Shown piece by piece: positions 56,324 through 64,000 of a stretch of 64,000 bases of DNA. Location of the stretch: positions 1,116,001 through 1,180,000 of the forward strand of contig NZ_FQWU01000002.1 of NCBI RefSeq assembly GCF_900129765.1, in the 5' to 3' direction. Origin of the DNA: Massilia sp. CF038 (GTDB lineage Bacteria; Pseudomonadota; Gammaproteobacteria; Burkholderiales; Burkholderiaceae_D). Position 1 is the stretch's first letter, and each line of letters begins with the position of its first letter. The notes beneath the pieces were generated by a model that searched no databases, was not told the origin of the DNA, and worked only from the letters and a program-made list of their open reading frames with translations. Both the position numbers and the translations under genes were made by a program.

Positions 56324-58323
56324 CTGCGGCCCTGAGTCTGCGCGAGCGCATGACGCGCCTGACGCTGCAGCTATCGCGCGACAAGTCCGACACCCTGCTG
56401 CTGATTGGCGCGGCCCTGCTGGTGCTGGCGCCGCACGCTGACCATCTGCCGCTGTGGGTGACCCTGGTTTGCGCCACCACGCTCGGATGGCGCGCCCTGA
56501 TCACCTTCCGCGGCACCCGGCTGCCGCCCTCCTGGCTGCTGCTGCCGCTGGCAACAATCAGCATGGGCGGCATTTATCTGACCTACAAGACCCTGCTCGG
56601 GCGTGACGCCGGCGTTGCCATGGCGGTGCTGCTGGTGGCCTTCAAGATGCTGGAGATGAAGGCGCGGCGTGACCTGTTCGTGGTGATCTTCCTGGCCTTC
56701 TTCCTGTTGCTGACCAATTTCTTCTATTCGCAAAGTATTGGCACCGGCATCATGATGGTGGCTGCCATCATCGTCCTGCTCACGGCGCAATTGTCATTCC
56801 AGTACACCGGGATCGTGCCACCGCTGGGAAAACGGCTGCGCCTGGGCGCGACCATCCTGGCAGTGGCCACGCCAATCGCCCTGGCCCTGTTCTTCCTGTT
56901 CCCCCGGGTACAGGGGCCGTTATGGGGCATGCCGGGCGACGCCATGGCCGGCCGTACGGGATTGTCGAACAAAATGGCGCCGGGTAGCATCTCGGATCTG
57001 GTGGAGTCGACCGAAATCGTATTTCGGGTGCGCTTTGACGGCGCTCCGCCAGCGCAGGAACAGCTGTACTGGCGCGGCATTGTGTTCGACGAATTCGACG
57101 GCCGCACCTGGTCGCCGTCGGATCAGGCCTGGCGCCGGCGCGAAGCGCGCCTGGTCAGGGCGCCGGGACGCCAGGTGCGTTATCAGGTCACGCTAGAGCC
57201 GCAGAACGAACGCTGGCTGTTTGCGCTGGACATGGTGGGGTATCCGCCAGCGCTGTTCGATATTCCGGTCGATATGAGCGAAGAGCGCGAGCTGCGCGCG
57301 CGCAGCCCGCTGGTGCAGCGGGAACGGTACAGCGCGCGCTCCGATCTGGGCTACCAGCTCGAAGGGGGGCCGTCGCTGGTCAACAGCGAACGCTGGCTGG
57401 CACTGCCGCGCGGCTTCAACCCGCGTGCCATGCAGGCCGGCCTGGACCTGCAAAAAGAGAGCGACCCGGCGCAGCGCGTGCGCAAAGTGCTGGCCATGTT
57501 CCGCAGTGAGCCGTTTTCCTATACCCTGGCGCCGGCGCCGCTGGGGGCCAATTCCGTCGACGATTTTCTGTACCAGACGCGCGAAGGCTTTTGCGAACAT
57601 TATGCGAGCGCCTTCGTGTACCTGATGCGCGCGGCGGACGTGCCAGCGCGCGTGGTCACCGGCTACCAGGGTGGCGAAATGAACCCGGTTGACGGCTTCA
57701 TGGAAGTGCGCCAGTCCGACGCCCACGCGTGGGCCGAAGTCTGGCTCGGTGAGCGCGGCTGGGTGCGCACCGATCCCACTGCGGCGGTGGCGCCGGAACG
57801 GATACAGCGCAGCCGCGCCCGCGTTTCAGCCAATAATCCGACCCTCGACAACCTGCTGGGCATCGAGGCGGACCGCAACTCCTTGCTGGCACAACTGCGC
57901 TATCGGATGGCGGCGCTGAACAATAACTGGAATCAGTGGGTACTGAACTACAGCCCGGAACGCCGCCGCAACCTGCTGGCATCGCTGGAAGAGACCTTTG
58001 GCAACTGGCCAGCGCTGGCCGGTCTGGCTCTCGCCTGTTGTCTGATTGTCGTGGCGCGCGCACGACGCGCCCGCCGCCAGAGCGACCCGGTCGATGCGCT
58101 ATACTCGGCGCTGTGCGAGTCGATGCGGCGCCTGGGCATGCCGCGCGCTGCCGATGAAGGACCGAATGCCTGGGCCATGCGCGTGAGCGGCAGCGCCCTC
58201 GCCCCAGAGAAGAAAGCCGCCGTACTGCAGTTTCTGGCACTGTACAGCGCCCACAAGTACGGCCCCCAAGCCGCCGCCGACAGCGCGGCCACCCTGAAAA
58301 AATTATTAGCCAAGTCCCAATGA
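56320..58323 (+). CDS. DUF3488 / transglutaminase-like membrane protein (TgpA family)
   Basis: A 667-residue inner-membrane protein. About six N-terminal helices (DTLLLIGAALLVLAPHA to ILAVATPIALALFFLFP) precede a periplasmic transglutaminase domain with the Cys in TREGFCEHYASAFVYLMRAADVPARVVTGYQGG, His in SDAHAWAEVWLGERGW and Asp in VRTDPTAAV. A further helix and a cytoplasmic C-terminal domain (DALYSALCESMRRLGM) end it. The catalytic triad is complete. TgpA is essential in Pseudomonas aeruginosa. The start overlaps the DUF58 stop (ATGA). Confidence 0.94.
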   Translation: MTAALSLRERMTRLTLQLSRDKSDTLLLIGAALLVLAPHADHLPLWVTLVCATTLGWRALITFRGTRLPPSWLLLPLATISMGGIYLTYKTLLGRDAGVAMAVLLVAFKMLEMKARRDLFVVIFLAFFLLLTNFFYSQSIGTGIMMVAAIIVLLTAQLSFQYTGIVPPLGKRLRLGATILAVATPIALALFFLFPRVQGPLWGMPGDAMAGRTGLSNKMAPGSISDLVESTEIVFRVRFDGAPPAQEQLYWRGIVFDEFDGRTWSPSDQAWRRREARLVRAPGRQVRYQVTLEPQNERWLFALDMVGYPPALFDIPVDMSEERELRARSPLVQRERYSARSDLGYQLEGGPSLVNSERWLALPRGFNPRAMQAGLDLQKESDPAQRVRKVLAMFRSEPFSYTLAPAPLGANSVDDFLYQTREGFCEHYASAFVYLMRAADVPARVVTGYQGGEMNPVDGFMEVRQSDAHAWAEVWLGERGWVRTDPTAAVAPERIQRSRARVSANNPTLDNLLGIEADRNSLLAQLRYRMAALNNNWNQWVLNYSPERRRNLLASLEETFGNWPALAGLALACCLIVVARARRARRQSDPVDALYSALCESMRRLGMPRAADEGPNAWAMRVSGSALAPEKKAAVLQFLALYSAHKYGPQAAADSAATLKKLLAKSQ

Positions 58324-59459
58324 AATTACTGACTTCCCTTACGCTGCTGTGCGCCTTGTGCGCTGCCGGCGTGGCCGCTGCCGCACCTGCCAAACCCGCC
58401 CGGCACGGCGCAAGCAAGGCGACGCCCAAAAAGCCCGCGCCGGTCAAACGCCCGACCATCGACTACGCCGGCGAGCAGGTCAACTTCCTGGAATGGCAGG
58501 CGGTACGCGCCTTCATCGACGACGTCGCATTGCGCCAGGGCTTCCCGCGCGAGGAACTGGAAGCCCTGTTCCGCCAGATTCGCTATGTCGACTCGGCGGT
58601 CCAGCTGGTCAAGCCGCCGCCGGTAGGCAAGCCAAAAAACATGAATGCAGTGCGCGCGCTGATGATCGAACCGGTGCGCATCAACGCCGGCATCCGCTTC
58701 TGGAACGAGCATGCCGAAACACTGGCGCGGGCCGAAAAGGAGTTCGGGGTGCCTGCCGAGATCATTGTCGGCATTCTGGGTGTGGAAACGGTGTATGGCC
58801 GCAATACGGGACGCTTCCGCGTGCTCGATGTCCTGACCACACTCGCCTTTGCTTACCCCGAAGCGCCGAACCAGGCGGCGCGCATGGCCTTCTTCCGTGG
58901 CGAACTGGAAAACACGCTGCTGCTGGCGCGCAAAAATGCGCTCGATCCCTTCACCTTGCTGGGCTCCTTCGCGGGCGCCATCGGCATGCCGCAATTCATG
59001 CCGGGCAGCGTACTGGCCTACGGTGTCGACTACGACAACGATGGCAATCTGGACCTGCGCAATTCAGCGGTCGATGCGATCGGCAGCATTGCCCATTTCC
59101 TGCAGCAGCACGGTTGGCAAGCGAACCAGACCGGCCCGTTGGTGTACCTGGCCCACGTGGCGCCCGAACGCGAATGGGAACGCTTTGTCGGTCAAGGGCT
59201 GGCGGCCAAATTCACGCTGCAGGAAATCACAGCGGCGGGGGTGGCGAGCGCAAACCGGCCGCCGCCAGAGCGCTTATATAGCCTGATCGATCTGCAAAAT
59301 GGCGCGGATGCAACAGAATATTGGCTGGCGTCGGATAATTTTTTCGCTATCACTCAGTACAATCGCAGTTACTTTTACGCCATGTCGGTGATCGAAGTGG
59401 GTCGGGCCGTGAAGCACAACCGCGACGCCGCGGCTGTTATTCCACGAGAAACTTTGTAA
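58320..59459 (+). CDS. mltB: Lytic murein transglycosylase B
   Basis: A 379-residue exported peptidoglycan lyase: signal peptide (LTSLTLLCALCAAGVAAA), a Lys/Pro-rich linker, then the MltB domain with FGVPAEIIVGILGVETVYGRNTG. The Glu in GVET is the catalytic acid. FAGAIGMPQFMPGSVLAYGVDYDNDG, with its calcium-binding DYDNDGNLDL, and the C-terminal ITQYNRSYFYAMSVIEVG complete it. No lipobox Cys is evident, so it may be soluble periplasmic rather than lipid-anchored. The start overlaps tgpA by four bases. Confidence 0.94.
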   Translation: MKLLTSLTLLCALCAAGVAAAAPAKPARHGASKATPKKPAPVKRPTIDYAGEQVNFLEWQAVRAFIDDVALRQGFPREELEALFRQIRYVDSAVQLVKPPPVGKPKNMNAVRALMIEPVRINAGIRFWNEHAETLARAEKEFGVPAEIIVGILGVETVYGRNTGRFRVLDVLTTLAFAYPEAPNQAARMAFFRGELENTLLLARKNALDPFTLLGSFAGAIGMPQFMPGSVLAYGVDYDNDGNLDLRNSAVDAIGSIAHFLQQHGWQANQTGPLVYLAHVAPEREWERFVGQGLAAKFTLQEITAAGVASANRPPPERLYSLIDLQNGADATEYWLASDNFFAITQYNRSYFYAMSVIEVGRAVKHNRDAAAVIPRETL

Positions 59460-59923
59460 TAGAATGTAACGTTCCGAGCAACAAAATGGCTGAAACTGCA
59501 TTCTGTGCCCGTTGCAACATCCGCCTGTTGTCGCGCATTACAGTGGCGGTTCCCCTATGAAACTTTCCGAATTGCCGTGATAGCAAACCAGTCAATTTCT
59601 GCGGAGCCAATACTGTTCGGTATTGTGCGGCGGGAATGACTGGTTTCCTCTACACTTTAACTTTCTGAAAAAACAATTAATTTCTCAGTGGTTTTGTGAG
59701 AGAATTGCACTGCGGCCATGTTGCGGTTAGACAACATGATTGCAACCTTTTTATAATCTTCTATTGCTTATAGGTACTAGAAATGAAAAAGCGTTGTACA
59801 ATTGTGTATATTTTTTAAAAAGTGTTCCTCGGATTAAATTTCGCCGCCGTAATGCGACAGTTGTAGCTACCGCGAAGTCCGTGTATCGACCAAGCACAAC
59901 TCACAATAGGAAGTAACGACATC
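59460..59923. other. AT-rich intergenic region with structured segment and promoter
   Basis: 464 bases without a gene, markedly AT-richer than the rest. It contains the nested inverted repeat at 59585-59646 and a good -10 box TATAAT at 59752-59757 with TTAGAC about 19 bases upstream. The latter is probably the promoter for the small conserved gene at 59924, leaving a long leader of more than 150 bases. Confidence 0.5.
59585..59646. other. Nested inverted repeat, possible structured RNA
   Basis: The outer stem is AAACCAGTCA (59585-59594) and TGACTGGTTT (59637-59646), perfect over ten bases. The inner stem CAATAC-TGTTCG-GTATTG spans 59608-59625. No T-run follows, so it is not a plain terminator. 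Confidence 0.5.
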
Positions 59924-60253
59924 ATGACAAACCAAGTTGGCATTGATATGAACAGCGATTCGGATTCCGATGATCTGCTGCAATACAACCCGAACCGCCT
60001 GCTGGATACGCTCATCGAGAACTTGCGTCTGAAAAATGATGCAGCACTCTCGCGTGCGCTCGAAGTGGCCCCACCAGTGATCTCCAAGATTCGCCACCAC
60101 CGTCTGCCAGTTGGCGCCTCGCTGCTGATTCGCATGCACGAAGTGAGCGATCTGTCGATCCGCGATCTGCGCTACTTGATGGGCGATCGCCGCAACAAGT
60201 TCCGCATCAGCGACAAGCAGTTCAAGCCAAAAGAAGGCGAACCACAGTCCTGA
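59924..60253 (+). CDS. Small conserved protein with probable helix-turn-helix
   Basis: A 109-residue acidic/basic protein: LLQYNPNRLLDTLIENLRLKNDAALSRALEVAPPVISKIRHHRLPVGASLLIRMHEVSDLSIRDLRYLMGDRRNKFRISDKQF. The centre reads like an Xre-type helix-turn-helix (NDAALSRALEVAPPVISKIRHHRLPV). It gives the impression of a highly conserved betaproteobacterial gene with long untranslated leader and a very strong terminator, hence probably well expressed. The start is ATG 59924, or ATG 59948 if the long spacing from AGGA rules out the first. Confidence 0.8.
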   Translation: MTNQVGIDMNSDSDSDDLLQYNPNRLLDTLIENLRLKNDAALSRALEVAPPVISKIRHHRLPVGASLLIRMHEVSDLSIRDLRYLMGDRRNKFRISDKQFKPKEGEPQS

Positions 60254-60297
60254 TGTCTGGCCGTCCTTGCGGGCGGCTGAACGGACTGCTGGAAGAA

Positions 60298-60364
60298 CAA
60301 AGCGCACTGCGCCAAATGGATGCGTCTACCGGGACGCGTCATTTGGCGCAGTGCGCTTTTTTTG
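60298..60364. terminator. Strong bidirectional terminator
   Basis: AGCGCACTGCGCCAAATG (60301-60318) and CATTTGGCGCAGTGCGCT (60340-60357) form a perfect 18-bp stem, extended inside by GCGTC/GACGC, and end in seven T. It separates the small regulator gene from the converging cysM. Confidence 0.9.
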
Positions 60365-60381
60365 TCGCCGCGCGATGCAGA

Positions 60382-61284
60382 TCAGGCCGGGAAGACGCCC
60401 GTCGATAAATAGCGGTCGCCGCGGTCGCACACGACAAACACAATGGTCGCGTTTTCCACTGTCTGCGAGATGCGCAGTGCGATCTCGCAGGCCCCTGCTG
60501 CGGAAATGCCGCAGAAGATGCCCTCCTCTGCCGCCAGCCGGCGCGCCATCTGCTCGGCTGCGGCCTGGCTCACGCTTTCAATCTGGTCCACGCGTGCCTT
60601 GTCATAGATGCGCGGCAGATAGGCTTCCGGCCACTTGCGAATGCCGGGAATCTGCGAGCCTTCTTCCGGCTGCGCGCCAATGATTTGAATGGCCTCGTTC
60701 TGCTCTTTCAGGTATTGCGACACGCCCATGATGGTGCCGGTGGTACCCATGGCGCTGACAAAATGGGTGATGCTGCCCGCCGTGTCGCGCCAGATTTCCG
60801 GACCCGTGGTTTCGTAGTGGGCGCGCGGATTATCGGCATTGCCGAACTGGTCGAGGATGATGCCCTTGCCGTCGCGCTGCATCTGCTCGGCCATGTCGCG
60901 CGCATATTCCATCCCGCCCGTTTTGGGCGTGAGGATGATCTGGGCACCGTAGGCAGCCATGCTCTGACGCCGCTCAATGGACAGATACTCGGGCATGAGC
61001 AACAGCATCTTGTAGCCGCGAATCGCCGCTGCCATGGCCAGCGCGATGCCGGTATTGCCACTGGTTGCTTCAATCAGGGTGTCGCCCGGCTTGATCTGGC
61101 CGCGTTCTTCGGCGCGCCTGAGCATGGACATGGCCGCGCGGTCCTTGACGGAGCCGGCCGGATTGTCCCCTTCCATCTTGCCCAAGATAATATTGTTGCG
61201 GGCAGCCGCATCGGCGCCCGGCAGGCGCACCAGCTGCACCAGGGGAGTATTGCCGATTGTGTCTTCGATGGTCTTATAGCGCAT
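60382..61284 (-). CDS. cysM: Cysteine synthase B (O-acetylserine sulfhydrylase B)
   Basis: A 300-residue PLP enzyme. TIGNTPLVQLVRLPG is the N-terminal signature. The PLP Lys is in NPAGSVKDRAAMSML, the Asn loop is EATSGNTGIALAMAAAIRGYKM, and the phosphate loop is SAMGTTGTIMGVSQYLKEQN. CysM, rather than CysK, is indicated by the KMEGDNPAGSVKDR context and C-terminal FVVCDRGDRYLSTGVF. It makes cysteine from O-acetylserine and sulfide or thiosulfate. The ATG at 61284 was chosen over an upstream in-frame ATG for its normal N-terminus MRYKTIEDTIG. Confidence 0.95.
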   Translation of the reverse strand: MRYKTIEDTIGNTPLVQLVRLPGADAAARNNIILGKMEGDNPAGSVKDRAAMSMLRRAEERGQIKPGDTLIEATSGNTGIALAMAAAIRGYKMLLLMPEYLSIERRQSMAAYGAQIILTPKTGGMEYARDMAEQMQRDGKGIILDQFGNADNPRAHYETTGPEIWRDTAGSITHFVSAMGTTGTIMGVSQYLKEQNEAIQIIGAQPEEGSQIPGIRKWPEAYLPRIYDKARVDQIESVSQAAAEQMARRLAAEEGIFCGISAAGACEIALRISQTVENATIVFVVCDRGDRYLSTGVFPA

Positions 61285-61400
61285 GGGAACTCTTTTGCGG
61301 GATAAACAAAGTCCCATTTTAATCCACCCGCGGCGGCCGCGTGTGAGCCGCTCCAGCTAGCTGATAGACTGAGCGCAACCCACCAACGGAGTTGCCGCCC

Positions 61401-63143
61401 ATGAACCCACTGACTGCCCCGGAATTCGAACACGACACCACGATCGCGGAGCGTTTTCACAGTTCCATGAGCAAGATGGAATCGCGCAAGCATCAAATGT
61501 TTCCCACCCTGAGTGACAGCGAAGTGGCCCGCCTGATGCGCTTTGGCCAGGTACGCACCTGGCACGACGGCGAGACCGTGTTTGCTGCCGGTGGCGCCAA
61601 TCCGGGCATGCTGTTGCTGTTGCAGGGTAGATTGCGCATTACCCAGTGCGATGGGATGGGCAACAACAATACGATTGTCGAGCACGGCCCTGGCGAATTT
61701 ACCGCCGAGGTGGGACAGCTGTCGGGCACGCCCGCCCTGGCCAGCGCGTACGCCGTGGGCGCCGTGCAGGCGCTGCTGATCCCAACCGAATCCATGCGCG
61801 CCCTGGTGGTGGCCGAAGCCGAGCTGGGCGAGCGCATCATGCGTGCCTTGATTTTACGCCGGGTGGGTCTAATCGAAGCGGCCACCAGCGCGCCGGTGCT
61901 GGTGGGCCCGCCCGGCAGCGCCGGCCTGTTCGGTTTGCAGAGTTTTTTGTCAGCCAATGGCCATCCGCACATGGTGCTGGATCCCGCCACCAGCGCCAAC
62001 GCGCGCGCCCTGCTCGCAACGTACGCGCCGGCGCCGGCTGAACTGCCACTGGTGGTGTGCCCGGACGGGAGCGTCAAGAAGAACCCCAGCATTGCCGAAC
62101 TGGGCCGCTGCCTGGGCTTGCTGCCCGAACTGGACCCGGACAAGATCTATGACGTGATTGTGGTCGGGGCAGGCCCTTCCGGCCTCGCCACGGCCGTGTA
62201 CGCCGCCTCGGAAGGCCTGTCGGTGCTGGTGGTGGAAAACCGCGCCTTTGGCGGCCAGGCCGGCGCCAGCGCGCGGATCGAGAACTACCTTGGTTTTCCG
62301 ACCGGGATCTCGGGACGGGCCCTGGCTGGCCGCGCCTTCGTGCAGTCGCAAAAATTTGGCGCCGAAGTGGCCATTCCGGCCTGCGCCGACCAGCTGCTGT
62401 GCGACCAGTATCCGCTGCGGCTGAAAATGAGCGGCGATGTGCGGGTGCAGGCGCGTGCCGTGGTCTTGGCATGCGGCGCGCGCTATCGCAAACCGGTGCT
62501 GGAAAACCTGGAGCGCTACGAAGGCTGCGGCGTGTACTACTGGGCCTCGCCACTGGAGGCAAAGCGCTGCACGCAAGAGGAGGTGGTGCTGGTCGGTGGC
62601 GGAAATTCGGCTGGCCAGGCAGCCGTGTTCCTGTCCGCGCATGCCAAGCGCGTGCACATGCTCATTCGCGGCCCAGGGCTGGCGGCCAGCATGTCGAGCT
62701 ACCTGATCGAGCGCATCGCGGCCACGCCGAATATCGAACTGCACACCCATACTGCGCTGACGGCGCTGGAGGGGGACGACCACTGCTTGAACGGGGTGCG
62801 CTGGCAGCGCAAGGGCGAGGCGGAAGTGAGCAAGGCGGTACGCAGCGTGTTTCTGTTCGTTGGCGCCGATCCCAATTCGGGCTGGCTAGCCGATTGCGGC
62901 GTACAGGTGGACCAGCAAGGCTTCATCATGACCGGGACCGATGTGATGATGGCGCGCTGCCGTGTGACTGGGCACATGCTCAATCCCGATGGCTCGCTGC
63001 ATGGGCACTTGGAGACGACGGTGCCGGGCGTGTTTGCGATTGGCGATGTGCGGGCGGGGTCGACCAAGCGCGTGGCCGCAGCCGTGGGTGAAGGTGCGGC
63101 GGTGGTGGCGCAATTGCACGCGTATCTGGCGGTGCCGCGCTGA
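61401..63143 (+). CDS. Cyclic nucleotide-binding domain / thioredoxin-reductase-like flavoprotein
   Basis: A 580-residue three-part protein. Residues about 30-155 form a cyclic-nucleotide-binding fold (FGQVRTWHDGETVFAAGGANPGMLLLLQGRLRI). About 165-245 resemble a degenerate thioredoxin/glutaredoxin domain without active cysteines (VLVGPPGSAGLFGLQSFL). The rest is TrxB-like: FAD motif VIVVGAGPSGLATAVYAASEG, NADPH motif VVLVGGGNSAGQAAVFLS and C-terminal FAIGDVRAGSTKRVAAAVGEGA. The redox CxxC expected after the FAD part is replaced (GCGVYYWASPLEAKR), so it cannot be a thioredoxin reductase. The ATG at 61401 has GGAG nine bases before it. Confidence 0.85.
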   Translation: MNPLTAPEFEHDTTIAERFHSSMSKMESRKHQMFPTLSDSEVARLMRFGQVRTWHDGETVFAAGGANPGMLLLLQGRLRITQCDGMGNNNTIVEHGPGEFTAEVGQLSGTPALASAYAVGAVQALLIPTESMRALVVAEAELGERIMRALILRRVGLIEAATSAPVLVGPPGSAGLFGLQSFLSANGHPHMVLDPATSANARALLATYAPAPAELPLVVCPDGSVKKNPSIAELGRCLGLLPELDPDKIYDVIVVGAGPSGLATAVYAASEGLSVLVVENRAFGGQAGASARIENYLGFPTGISGRALAGRAFVQSQKFGAEVAIPACADQLLCDQYPLRLKMSGDVRVQARAVVLACGARYRKPVLENLERYEGCGVYYWASPLEAKRCTQEEVVLVGGGNSAGQAAVFLSAHAKRVHMLIRGPGLAASMSSYLIERIAATPNIELHTHTALTALEGDDHCLNGVRWQRKGEAEVSKAVRSVFLFVGADPNSGWLADCGVQVDQQGFIMTGTDVMMARCRVTGHMLNPDGSLHGHLETTVPGVFAIGDVRAGSTKRVAAAVGEGAAVVAQLHAYLAVPR

Positions 63144-63792
63144 TCTACATCGCCCTCGCGAAGGCGGGGGGCCATTCCATGTTTACGAATTCGGTGAAGT
63201 GGTATGGGCCCCCGCCTTCGCGAGGGCGATGTTGTTTTGCGCAGCGGGGTCGGATAGTTTGCAACGCTGACGTTGCAGCGCGGCGGTGGTGGCGCAATTG
63301 CACGCGTATCTGGCGGTGCCGCGCTGAGTTCAAACACATCGCCCTCGCGAAGGCGGGGGGCCATTCCATGTTTCCGAATTCGGTGAAGTGGTATGGGCTC
63401 CCGCCTTCGCGAGGGCGATGTTGTTTTGCGCAGCGGGGTCGGATAGTTTGCAACGCTGACGTTGCAGCGCGGCGGTGGTGGCGCAATTGCATGCGTATCT
63501 GGCAGTGCCGCGCTGATCTACATCGCCCTCGCGAAGGCGGGGGGCCATTCCATGTTTCCGAATTCGGTGAAGTGGTATGGGCCCCCGCCTTCGCGAGGGC
63601 GATGTTGTTTTGCGCAGCGGGGTCGGATAGTTTGCAACGCTGACGTTGCAGCGCGGCGGTGGTGGCGCAATTGCATGCGTATCTGGCTGTGCCGCGCTGA
63701 TCTACATCGCCCTCGCGAAGGCGGGGGCCCATTCCACCTAACCGAATTCGGGACAATGGTATGGCCCCCCGCCTGCGCGAGGGCGATGTGGG
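63144..63792. repeat. Tandem array of hairpin repeat plus copied gene ends
   Basis: Four ACATCG-family hairpins (63147-63232, 63336-63421, 63520-63605, 63704-63789) alternate with three copies of a roughly 100-base segment. Each segment joins the last codons of the minus-strand gene at 63793 (reading NVSVANYPTPLR) to the last codons of the flavoprotein gene (VVAQLHAYLAVPR stop). The true flavoprotein stop is at 63143; copies of its end finish at 63327, 63516 and 63700, giving periods of 184, 189 and 184. Nothing else is encoded. Confidence 0.92.
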
Positions 63793-64000
63793 TTAGCGCA
63801 GCGGGGTGGGATAGGTCGCGACGCTGACGTTGCCGTCCTTGTCGATCGCCTGCACGCCAAAGAAGTAGTTATCCTTGGACAGCTTGACCGTCGCTTCAGT
63901 CACATTGCCTACATCCTTGTAGCCCTCCCATTGCGCTGCCGTGGTATCACGCCACACAATCCGGTAGCCTGCCACATCGGGTTCCGCATTGGCCTTCCAG
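63793..64000 (-). CDS. C-terminal fragment of a protein with fibronectin type III-like end (partial)
   Basis: The gene enters from beyond the right edge. The visible 68 residues read WKANAEPDVAGYRIVWRDTT...NYFFGVQAIDKDGNVSVATYPTPLR, a fibronectin type III-like beta-sandwich end (AGYRIVWR; FGVQAIDKDGN). Such C-termini are found on secreted M28-type peptidases of related bacteria, so that is a likely identity, but the catalytic part is outside the window. Its last 12-14 codons were copied into the adjacent repeat array. Confidence 0.6.
   Translation of the reverse strand, partial: WKANAEPDVAGYRIVWRDTTAAQWEGYKDVGNVTEATVKLSKDNYFFGVQAIDKDGNVSVATYPTPLR

Noticed and set aside
63145..63756. Open frames running through the 63-kb repeat array
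   Set aside because: Periodic translations of the hairpin repeat joined to copied gene ends; not independent genes.

Overview
The window is GC-rich, densely packed chromosomal DNA. It most likely comes from a betaproteobacterium of the Oxalobacteraceae (Massilia/Telluria/Janthinobacterium group). This is inferred from gene content and order: exbB-exbD-lpxK-Trm112-kdsB-adk, moxR-DUF58-tgpA-mltB, btuB behind a B12 riboswitch, and secreted peptidases typical of that group. No sequence search was run. I see no rRNA, tRNA, CRISPR array, prophage or complete insertion sequence.

Left part (1-19 kb, nearly all minus strand). After two small membrane proteins there is a tight seven-gene operon at 0.8-8.6 kb: CoA ligase, fused flavin monooxygenase/OYE reductase, SDR, MarR regulator, crotonase, acyl-CoA dehydrogenase and Rid protein. 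It matches the aerobic CoA-dependent anthranilate (2-aminobenzoate) pathway. An 18-bp palindrome sits on its promoter. Next comes a signalling operon (8.6-16.2 kb): patatin-like lipase, response regulator, 1632-residue propeller hybrid kinase and a second response regulator. Gamma-glutamyltransferase follows, then an SDR acyl-CoA dehydrogenase behind a perfect 20-bp palindrome, and a proline-rich exported protein.

Middle (19.5-31 kb). Genes here encode a CoA-transferase-like enzyme, a DUF4184 membrane protein, a divergent LysR/DoxX pair and a K+-independent-type proton pyrophosphatase. They are followed by adk and the kdsB/Trm112/lpxK/exbD/exbB cluster. Between exbB and xseA lies about 1.1 kb without genes. 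It holds seven copies of a rigid 66-bp unit, each built round a TGTGGA(T/C)AA DnaA-box core. This is the most unusual feature of the window. Genes on both sides point away from it.

Right part (31-64 kb). It starts with xseA, sodB and an exported protein converging on a Nu-class-like GST. A secreted metalloprotease, a MITE-like element and an RstA/RstB-like two-component system split by a mipA-type operon follow. After dsbA comes a B12-riboswitch-controlled btuB-btuF pair, then an M1 peptidase with a membrane protein, a LigB-type dioxygenase, a YciH/SUI1 factor and the RbgA-like GTPase. The last stretch has two exported proteins, a histone-deacetylase-like enzyme, the moxR-DUF58-tgpA-mltB operon, a small conserved putative regulator, cysM, and a cyclic-nucleotide-domain flavoprotein lacking the thioredoxin-reductase CxxC.

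A family of hairpin repeats with arms related to ACATCGTCCTCGCGAAGGCG occurs at four places (23.3, 26.5, 49.6 and 63.1-63.8 kb), nine copies in all. Two of these places carry tandem expansions. At 63 kb the expansion has also copied the 3' ends of both flanking genes.
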